From: Vulcanimicrobiota bacterium
GTDB taxonomy: Bacteria > Eremiobacterota > Eremiobacteria > Baltobacterales > Baltobacteraceae
Reading direction: 5' to 3'
Length of the DNA stretch: 5,117 bases
Assembly: GCA_030042755.1 (NCBI GenBank)
Contig: JASHZC010000045.1
Coordinates: forward strand, 1-5,117
Positions 1-4,401 of the stretch are shown here, piece by piece; position 1 is the first letter of the stretch, and every line of letters begins with the position of its first letter. The notes below the pieces were generated by a model. The model made no database searches and was not told the origin of the DNA. It saw only the letters and a program-made list of their open reading frames with translations. Position numbers and translations under genes: made by a program.

Positions 1-326
1 CGATATTTGCGCTGATGATCGAGCAGGGCTTTACGCTCGCCGACGTCGTTCGGGCATATTCGCTGCTCTACAGCTTCACTGTCGGGTTCTGTATTGAAGA
101 GCAAGCAGTAGCGCAAGCCGCCGCATCGGGTGACGATCGATATTCGCTCAGCCGCCGCGCGGAACGCTTGGACGAGGGGCGCCATCCGCTCGTTGCCCGA
201 TCTGGCGCAGAGATCTTCGGTGATCCTGATGCACGCTTTGCGGACCTTGTCGACGTGATCGTCGATTCCGCCGGGCGAATGCGCCTGACCAAGACGCCGA
301 GAGCGTCGCGCCCATCGCGAGGATGA
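1..326 (+). CDS. TetR-family transcriptional regulator, C-terminal part (5' end outside window)
   Basis: The frame is open from the first bases (IFAL precedes the first Met at 15), so this is the 3' end of a longer gene and the DNA-binding helix-turn-helix is not visible. The visible part resembles the ligand-binding and dimerisation domain of classical TetR repressors (TetR_C, PF02909). EQGFTLADVVRAYSLLYSF followed by TVGFCIEEQ lines up with the TetR helix that reads EQGFSLENALYALSAVGHF and TLGCVLEDQ. A charged linker follows, then a helix FADLVDVIVDSAG that matches the last TetR helix. The basic tail RMRLTKTPRASRPSRG is an extension of no known role. Such proteins are cytoplasmic dimers that leave their operator when a small molecule binds. 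The effector and target genes cannot be told here; the usual divergent target would lie upstream, outside the window. The next gene is convergent, so it is not an operon partner. Confidence 0.82.
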   Translation, partial: IFALMIEQGFTLADVVRAYSLLYSFTVGFCIEEQAVAQAAASGDDRYSLSRRAERLDEGRHPLVARSGAEIFGDPDARFADLVDVIVDSAGRMRLTKTPRASRPSRG

Positions 327-400
327 CCGATGTTGTTGCCACCTCGAGCTGCTCAAAAGCATGCCCACAGCCGGTTCCCATCGCGAGTCTCGTCGGGGCG

Positions 401-421
401 AAGCCGCGACAGCGGCGGCTT
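401..421. terminator. candidate hairpin between convergent genes
   Basis: AAGCCGC (401-407) and GCGGCTT (415-421) form a perfect 7-bp inverted repeat with a 7-base loop. It lies between the TetR stop (326) and the convergent NHL-lipoprotein stop (429). Neither strand has a T tract after the stem, so it is not a canonical intrinsic terminator. It could still act as a bidirectional 3'-end structure. Confidence 0.3.
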
Positions 422-428
422 AGTTCAG

Positions 429-1475
429 TTAGTGAATAACGATTCCCCGGGGGCCGTTGAGGCCGGTTTCCGCTCCGCTGATCGTGTTGATGGGAGCCAC
501 GTTGCCATTCGAGCCCGCGGCATAAACGGTAATTGAAGAAGCGGTAAAGTCCGTTCGGTCAAAGTTGGCTGCATAAATGTTGTCGGAGCTATCCACGGCG
601 ATGCCGGCGGGAAGGTTCAGCGTCGTCTTCGCACCCTCGATTGTTTCGGTGGGTGCGACGTTACCGTTGGCTCCGGCGGCGTACACGGTAAGAATGCCGT
701 TGCCGCTATTCGGGTAGGTAATATTGGCCACGTAAATCTTCTCGCTCTGGTCAACTGCAAGCTCGACCGGGATGTCGAGCCCTGTCCGGGTGCCGGAAAT
801 GGTTTGAGTGGGTGCGACGTTGCCCGTGCTGCCCGCAGCATAAACCGTGACCGAGTCGTTTCCTGTGTTCGTGGAGCCTCCTTTGTTCGTTACGTAGACG
901 TTTCCACTCGTATCTAGCGCGACTCCGGTGGGGGCATTGAGCCCGGTGTTTGAACCCTCGATGCGCGCGACCGGCGCATCCTTCGCACTCGCACTAGGCC
1001 CGTAGATTATTATGGAGTTGTCCAATGGCTTCGCAACGTAGATGTCTCCATTGATCGGATCTATGGCGATGCCTTTAGGATAGCGATATGGTTGGCCGAC
1101 TATACCGCGTATTGGGGCCACATTCCCCGTCGCGCCGGCAGCGTAGACCTCGATCTGGTCGGCACCGTCGTTTGTAACGTAGATATTGCCACTTCTATCG
1201 ACCGCAACGCCGAACGGCGTGAGCAGTTTGCTGTTTGAGCCGCTAATGTCTTGTATCGGCTTCACGTTGCCGGCCGCACCAGAGGCGTAGACTGTCACAC
1301 TGTTCCCCTGTGAGTTGGCGACGTAGAGACACGGGCACGAACTGCCGGCGTGCTTGACCGTTTGGGTCGCATGATCGAGCATCATTGGGGATGGGTTGCT
1401 GTTTCCTGAGCAGCCTGCGAAACCGACGAGGGCGAACAGGCAGACGGATGCGCGTTTGGACGTAAGAAGTAACAC
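429..1475 (-). CDS. NHL-like six-bladed β-propeller lipoprotein
   Basis: The 348-residue protein starts with a basic n-region (TSKR), a hydrophobic stretch and a lipobox ending FAG-C22, so it should be exported and lipidated at Cys22. A short Ser/Pro/Asn-rich linker leads to six tandem units of about 48-54 residues with consensus PxGIAVDxxGNIYVxN...SITVYAAGxxGNVAPxxxIxG. The YVxN strands fall at residues 50-54, 99-102, 146-149, 194-197, 248-251 and 301-304. The last unit stops at GPRGIVIH and the first begins at CLYVAN. The N-terminal strands would therefore complete the last blade and close a six-bladed ring. This is the NHL-repeat fold (PF01436-like), normally a binding scaffold; no catalytic residues are evident and the ligand is unknown. 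Unit 3 (residues about 146-175) is the most diverged, with YGPSASAKDAP in place of YAAGxxGNVAP. A CPC motif sits at 47-49. The start is GTG at 1475: no in-frame ATG exists before an upstream TAG, and AAGGGGG lies 11 bases upstream. Confidence 0.9.
   Translation of the reverse strand: MLLLTSKRASVCLFALVGFAGCSGNSNPSPMMLDHATQTVKHAGSSCPCLYVANSQGNSVTVYASGAAGNVKPIQDISGSNSKLLTPFGVAVDRSGNIYVTNDGADQIEVYAAGATGNVAPIRGIVGQPYRYPKGIAIDPINGDIYVAKPLDNSIIIYGPSASAKDAPVARIEGSNTGLNAPTGVALDTSGNVYVTNKGGSTNTGNDSVTVYAAGSTGNVAPTQTISGTRTGLDIPVELAVDQSEKIYVANITYPNSGNGILTVYAAGANGNVAPTETIEGAKTTLNLPAGIAVDSSDNIYAANFDRTDFTASSITVYAAGSNGNVAPINTISGAETGLNGPRGIVIH
432..1328 (-). repeat. tandem repeats coding NHL propeller blades
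   Basis: The blade-coding DNA repeats about every 140-160 bases. The segments coding the YAAGxxGNVAP core lie at 492-524, 651-683, 810-842, 969-1001 (degenerate), 1113-1145 and 1257-1289. On the + strand, three of them share GGGTGCGACGTT or GGGAGCCACGTT followed by a GCC/GGC-rich stretch. The copies at 492, 651 and 810 are spaced exactly 159 bases apart and are the most alike at DNA level. This suggests relatively recent duplication or ongoing homogenisation at the C-terminal end. Confidence 0.7.
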
Positions 1476-1486
1476 GAGATGAAGTA

Positions 1487-1493
1487 CCCCCTT
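1487..1493 (-). promoter_or_regulatory. ribosome binding site for the NHL lipoprotein gene
   Basis: On the minus strand AAGGGGG lies 11 bases before the GTG at 1475. The spacing is somewhat long, but this is the only purine-rich site near the start. It supports the non-ATG start chosen for this gene. Confidence 0.5.
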
Positions 1494-1526
1494 CGAAATC
1501 GAGTTCTACAAGAAGAGTGTGAAGGA

Positions 1527-1532
1527 AGTATA
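1527..1532 (-). promoter_or_regulatory. candidate -10 box for the NHL lipoprotein gene
   Basis: The minus strand reads TATACT here (5 of 6 to TATAAT), inside an A/T-rich island of an otherwise GC-rich region and about 52 bases upstream of the GTG start. The hexamer 17 bases further upstream (TGCCGA, 1550-1555) is a poor -35 match. Support therefore rests on the -10 and its position. Confidence 0.35.
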
Positions 1533-1670
1533 AAAGCTGCCTCCCCGCATCGGCATTGCAGAGCCTGTCTCTTGTAGTAGCTACATTCGGGCAGAGTTAA
1601 CGCTGGCTTAAGGTGTGCGGGCGAAACGAAATGAGCCGTCCGGCCCTCGCTCCTCTGTGGGCATTGTCTT

Positions 1671-1871
1671 ATGATTGTTGGGATGTTTCGGCGTTACCAA
1701 ATCGAGCACGCCGACGATCCACTCGACCCGGTTACGATCCCTGTCGATTACGTGGCGGTTGCAAAAAAGGCGGGGCATTGGAGGGAAGGACTTGAGGACG
1801 AGATTCAAGCCCTGCGCGTCGGAGAGCGCACCAAACCGCAGGGCAACTACACGATTCGCCGCGTCAAGTGA
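1671..1871 (+). CDS. small protein of unknown function
   Basis: The 66-residue protein has no recognised family, signal peptide or membrane segment. It is soluble in character, with balanced charge: an N-terminal FRRYQIEHADDPLDP segment, a middle IPVDYVAVAKKAGHW, a probable helix REGLEDEIQALRVGE and a C-terminal NYTIRRVK before TGA. This frame is preferred over the overlapping ones because its composition is ordinary for a protein. The alternatives at 1613-1795, 1675-1914 and 1608-1808 (minus) are Arg/Ser/Pro-rich or start with TTG. The start is uncertain: ATG 1671 has only a weak GTGGG nine bases upstream, and ATG 1683 (MFRRYQ) is an alternative. The frame is closed upstream by TGA at 1632. 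The gene is divergent from the NHL lipoprotein and convergent with the 310-residue lipoprotein, so it stands alone. Confidence 0.5.
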   Translation: MIVGMFRRYQIEHADDPLDPVTIPVDYVAVAKKAGHWREGLEDEIQALRVGERTKPQGNYTIRRVK

Positions 1872-1884
1872 AGCGTTCGAGTGG

Positions 1885-1903
1885 CGCAGCAGAGAGCGCT
1901 GCG
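1885..1903. terminator. candidate hairpin between convergent genes
   Basis: CGCAGC (1885-1890) and GCTGCG (1898-1903) form a perfect 6-bp stem with a 7-base loop. It lies in the 58-base gap between the small gene's stop (1871) and the lipoprotein's stop (1930). No T tract follows on either strand, so termination here is only a suggestion from position. Confidence 0.28.
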
Positions 1904-1929
1904 GATCGCGCTAAGGGAAATCGATTCGC

Positions 1930-2862
1930 CTACGGCGATGAAACGCTCACTGTCAGAGACTGCACCCAGCCGCGTGGCAGGATCCCGCCCTTGGTCTGGG
2001 CCGGGACGCCTCCGCTCGGGTAGTTCCAAACGCCGACCTCGTTGGCTTGACCCGATCCGTAGGGCGCAACAACCGTGGAACCCGCAATCCACGTTTGGGT
2101 GAGTCTGGTGGTCTGCCAGCCCGTTAGAGTCGTTGATCCTTCGAGAGTTCCCTTAAAGCCCGCGATCTCGAAGCGATAAATTTCGTGCTCCTTAGCGTCG
2201 GCTATCGCGACGTACTTTCCGTCCCATTGTACACTGCCTGCCGCCTCGATCTGTTGGTTAAGCGACACGTTCTGGAATGTACCGTTCTTCGGCATCTCTG
2301 CGAATTGAAAGTTATTGGCTTTGTCGTATCCGTCGACAAAAAGGTTGTCGTGGTCATCGAAGCCACAAAAGGAGAAGAACTGGATGCTTGGATCCGCCCA
2401 GAGTGTCGGAACGCCTTTTCCCTTACGCCAAATGGCTACATTGGTTTCACGACCCGAGGGCGTACCGAGGTCTGTAGCGGCTAAGTTCCCCGTCTTCGGA
2501 TCAACGGCACATCCGACCGGGCGGAATCCGTCTGCAAGCGTTAACGCCGGCTTCGTTTCCCCGTGCGCATATTTTAAGATGGCACCGCTGGGGGGAACCG
2601 TGGACCACGTCGTAACGTACACGTTGCCTTGCGTATCCGAGCAGATTCCTGTGGCACGCTCTTTGAGTTTTCCCACCAGCCGCAAGCTCGGATACGAAAG
2701 AATGTACGTCGTCTTTCCGTACGAGCCGACAACGTAGAGCAGATCTCCGCGCGTCGTCGGCCGCGGCGGCCCCGAGGGGTGCAAAGGACGAACGACCGGC
2801 GTGACGCCTGCAGGCTGCGAGGAGCAGCCGACGAGCATCAGGGCCGCAAGCAAAGATTTCAT
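1930..2862 (-). CDS. propeller-like lipoprotein (310 residues)
   Basis: The N-terminus MKSLLAALML-VGC is a short, clear lipoprotein signal with the lipid-attachment cysteine at residue 13. A Pro/Ser/Thr-rich linker follows (14-38). The mature domain begins at LLYVVGSY (41-48) and contains loose repeats of the NHL/SMP-30-like kind: GICSDTQGNVYVTTW (72-86), VGCAVDPKTGNLAATD (116-131), FCGFDDHDNLFVDGYD (165-180) and VQWDGKYVAIAD (211-222). The repeated D-x-x-G-N-(L/V) turns point to a β-propeller. Cys74, Cys118 and Cys166 occupy similar places in successive repeats and may pair after export. No enzyme motif was recognised. The gene begins one base after the stop of the GloVer gene and has no clear ribosome binding site of its own, so it is probably translated by coupling. 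It is a paralog of the partial gene at 4402. Specific function and ligand are unknown. Confidence 0.88.
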   Translation of the reverse strand: MKSLLAALMLVGCSSQPAGVTPVVRPLHPSGPPRPTTRGDLLYVVGSYGKTTYILSYPSLRLVGKLKERATGICSDTQGNVYVTTWSTVPPSGAILKYAHGETKPALTLADGFRPVGCAVDPKTGNLAATDLGTPSGRETNVAIWRKGKGVPTLWADPSIQFFSFCGFDDHDNLFVDGYDKANNFQFAEMPKNGTFQNVSLNQQIEAAGSVQWDGKYVAIADAKEHEIYRFEIAGFKGTLEGSTTLTGWQTTRLTQTWIAGSTVVAPYGSGQANEVGVWNYPSGGVPAQTKGGILPRGWVQSLTVSVSSP

Positions 2863-2863
2863 T

Positions 2864-3922
2864 TTATAGCGGCTTTATCGTGAATATCGTTCCGCAACAT
2901 ACCCCGCCCAAGGTCGTCGTCCCGTAAAGTTTTCCGCCGAGCTCTGCTAAACCAGCCACTGGCTCACTGCCATCACCCGAGGGGCCGAAGTTATGAATCA
3001 CCTGTTCCTCTCCGGCCGGGGTGAGTTCGAAGACCGTTCCCGAGCCGATGACACCGCCGGCGTACGTCGTGCCGTAAAGGTTTCCGTTCACCGCGATGAG
3101 ACTACCGCTAGGATTGGCGCCGTCGGGATTACTATGACCGCCCGCAAAACTGTAGACGACGCTCTCCTTGTTTGTGACGGGGTCGATTTTGTAGATCGTT
3201 CCCGCATCGTAAGCGCCGCCGCCGACAGTCGTTCCGTAGAGCATGCCTTTAAAGAGGATCATGCTCGCCGCCGGGCCCTGACCGTCGTGCGGCGGCCTGA
3301 ACGAATAGATGGTCCGTTCCTTTCCAGCCGGACTGATCTTGAAGAGCGTTCCCCGCCCGCTTTTGCCGCCGCTATACGTGCCGCCGTAGAACTCGCCGTT
3401 AACGGCAACTAAGCCGGTCGGATCGCTGCCATCAGTGCCACCCTTGAAGTGGTAGATAGTCAGCAAATGACCGGAAACGTTGACCTTGTAGACGGTCCCC
3501 GGGTTGTCGTATCCCCCCGTCGTACCGTAAAGCTCACCATTCAAGACGGCGATCGGTGTTTGCGGACTGCCGCCATCGGCGCCTCCGGCGAATTCATGGA
3601 GGTAGTCGACCTTTCCGGCTGGTGTCGAGCGAAAGACCGCCCCAGGAGCACCGAGGCCGGAGGTGGTGCCGTAGAGTTCGCGGCTGTAAGAGAGTAGCGT
3701 CGCGACCGGTAATGCCGTGGACGCGCCGCTGCTTGGACCCGAGAAGCGGTAGAGCGTGTGAAACGCTCCGGTTGGCGTGACGTCATAAAGCGTTCCGCAG
3801 CCGTCTGAAGCGCAGCCCACGCCACCGTAAGTCGTTGTGCCATAGAGCTTTGCGCCGGCTACCGCTAATCCCGCCTCCGGCTGCTCGCCGTCATAACCTC
3901 CCTCGAATCTGTGGAGCACTCT
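2864..3922 (-). repeat. seven tandem repeats coding GloVer propeller units
   Basis: The region codes seven units of about 47-57 residues, each containing (N)GxLYGTT and GTxF/Y. On the + strand the repeated trace is GCCGTAGA or CCGTAAAG next to GTTC(A/C) or GCC runs. The DNA copies are diverged, so the repetition is clear at protein level and only faint at base level. Confidence 0.75.
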
Positions 3923-4090
3923 GTAACCGAAAGCGAAGCTTTGGTTTCGCGCGACGTTCGAACTAGCCGGCGTCATCGACGTGGTAAAGGTTCCAACGCA
4001 ACTCGCCGGTATTATCGCTACGAGCGCCGCTATAATCTGCCCGATAAGCGCGCGGTTTCTTCCTGCGTTCGGCCCGGGCCCCGGCGTCAT
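2864..4090 (-). CDS. GloVer-type tandem-repeat propeller protein, exported (probable lipoprotein)
   Basis: The protein has 408 residues from ATG 4090. The signal region is a basic GRNR, then ALIGQIIAALVAII, then PAS-C31. A lipobox is likely, although Pro at -3 is unusual. Seven repeats follow with consensus HxFxGGxDGxxPxxxLxxxNGxLYGTTxxGGxxxxGTxFKxxPxG. The (L/F)YGTT-type strands start at residues 82, 139, 187, 234 (FYGGT), 284, 338 and 388. This matches the repeat NCBI calls GloVer (from memory TIGR03803), known from cyanobacterial and verrucomicrobial secreted proteins. Seven units suggest a seven-bladed propeller; its function is unknown in the family. Cysteines occur only at 31, in the loop of repeat 1 (93, 98) and in the same loop of repeat 7 (398-399). 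The start is uncertain: ATG 4141 would add 17 residues, but an overlong n-region makes 4090 more likely. It is the first gene of an operon with the 310-residue lipoprotein. Confidence 0.88.
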   Translation of the reverse strand: MTPGPGPNAGRNRALIGQIIAALVAIIPASCVGTFTTSMTPASSNVARNQSFAFGYRVLHRFEGGYDGEQPEAGLAVAGAKLYGTTTYGGVGCASDGCGTLYDVTPTGAFHTLYRFSGPSSGASTALPVATLLSYSRELYGTTSGLGAPGAVFRSTPAGKVDYLHEFAGGADGGSPQTPIAVLNGELYGTTGGYDNPGTVYKVNVSGHLLTIYHFKGGTDGSDPTGLVAVNGEFYGGTYSGGKSGRGTLFKISPAGKERTIYSFRPPHDGQGPAASMILFKGMLYGTTVGGGAYDAGTIYKIDPVTNKESVVYSFAGGHSNPDGANPSGSLIAVNGNLYGTTYAGGVIGSGTVFELTPAGEEQVIHNFGPSGDGSEPVAGLAELGGKLYGTTTLGGVCCGTIFTIKPL

Positions 4091-4177
4091 GGCGACAACT
4101 CGTAGATGGTGACGCGCGCGGCCAATGCTCCAACCGCACATGCACGCAATGTTGAACGCAACGATCGCAAAGCGGTC

Positions 4178-4183
4178 ATTATA
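4178..4183 (-). promoter_or_regulatory. candidate -10 box of the GloVer-lipoprotein operon
   Basis: The minus strand has a perfect TATAAT, about 90 bases upstream of the chosen ATG at 4090 and about 37 upstream of the alternative ATG at 4141. The hexamer at 17-base spacing (CGCTTG, 4201-4206) is a poor -35, so an activator or a non-classical promoter would be needed. A start site near 4171 would give an untranslated leader of 30 or 80 bases, depending on the start codon used. Confidence 0.42.
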
Positions 4184-4341
4184 AGAGATATGCCTCCGCG
4201 CAAGCGGGAAATCTTAGCGGTGCGTTCGCGCCAAGTACCGCGCGTGCCTTCTCGATCATGCGACACGAGTTGCACGTTGAGCCGTTGGGCTATTTGCACT
4301 ATGTAAGCCATGGTAAGACGGACTCTTTTTTGGAGAGAGAC

Positions 4342-4370
4342 CTTCAACGGCGCTGCGTTCGGTGTTACGA
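4342..4370 (+). promoter_or_regulatory. weak candidate promoter for the rightward lipoprotein gene
   Basis: TTCAAC, a 17-base spacer and TACGAT lie just upstream of the ribosome binding site and would give a leader of about 25 bases. Matches to the σ70 consensus are only 3 of 6 and 4 of 6. An alternative pair, TTGAGC-17-TATGTA at 4277-4305, is about equally weak. Confidence 0.2.
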
Positions 4371-4386
4371 TGCCTCGACCGGGCGT

Positions 4387-4394
4387 GGAAGGAG
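4387..4394 (+). promoter_or_regulatory. strong ribosome binding site
   Basis: GGAAGGAG lies 7 bases before the ATG at 4402, which is ideal spacing. It decides in favour of this ATG over the adjacent one at 4405 and identifies the following frame as a real gene. Confidence 0.8.
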
Positions 4395-4401
4395 CTGTTC
4401 G

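Larger units (their letters stand above)
4091..4401. other. divergent intergenic region
   Basis: These 311 bases separate the GloVer operon (leftward) from the lipoprotein gene at 4402 (rightward) and should hold both promoters. A perfect TATAAT faces left, and two weak rightward promoter-like pairs are present (TTGAGC-17-TATGTA at 4277-4305 and TTCAAC-17-TACGAT). TTGCAC occurs twice, 24 bases apart (4270 and 4294), as a possible regulator site. A leftward open frame (4311 to 4087) ends in ATGA overlapping the GloVer start, but it spans the TATAAT and looks non-coding. Confidence 0.6.

Noticed and set aside
323..439. 38-codon frame on the + strand starting in ATGA overlap with the TetR stop
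   Set aside because: It runs through the hairpin and into the 3' end of the convergent NHL gene and has no ribosome binding site or recognisable character. The overlap is probably chance.
330..536. 68-codon + strand frame after the TetR gene
   Set aside because: More than half lies antisense to the well-supported NHL lipoprotein, and its composition is Arg/Ser-rich.
429..1475. Possible CRISPR or phage-type repeats because of the regular 159-base spacing
   Set aside because: The repeats are in frame, diverged and coding; they are propeller blades.
1573..1585. Small palindrome TGTAG-TAG-CTACA upstream of the NHL gene
   Set aside because: Five-base arms are too short to call an operator, and no second copy was found in the window.
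1608..1808. 66-codon minus-strand frame opposite the small + strand gene
   Set aside because: It starts with TTG, lacks a ribosome binding site and has less protein-like composition than the + strand frame.
1675..1914. 79-codon and 60-codon + strand frames overlapping the small gene
   Set aside because: They are rich in Arg, Ser and Cys, as expected of out-of-frame readings of GC-rich coding DNA.
2185..2737. Long + strand frames (99 and 140 codons) antisense to the 310-residue lipoprotein
   Set aside because: Antisense open frames arise from GC bias opposite a real gene. The minus-strand product has a signal peptide, repeats and a paralog; these have none.
2993..3697. Long + strand frames (139 and 82 codons) antisense to the GloVer gene
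   Set aside because: They are mirror readings of the repeated GloVer DNA. Their apparent repetitiveness (V/D/R-rich) follows from the sense repeats.
4087..4347. 86-codon (or 74-codon from ATG 4311) minus-strand frame whose TGA overlaps the GloVer ATG
   Set aside because: The longer form needs a TTG start, neither has a ribosome binding site, the sequence is Arg-rich with no family resemblance, and the best promoter box lies inside it. It is kept only as a question in the findings.
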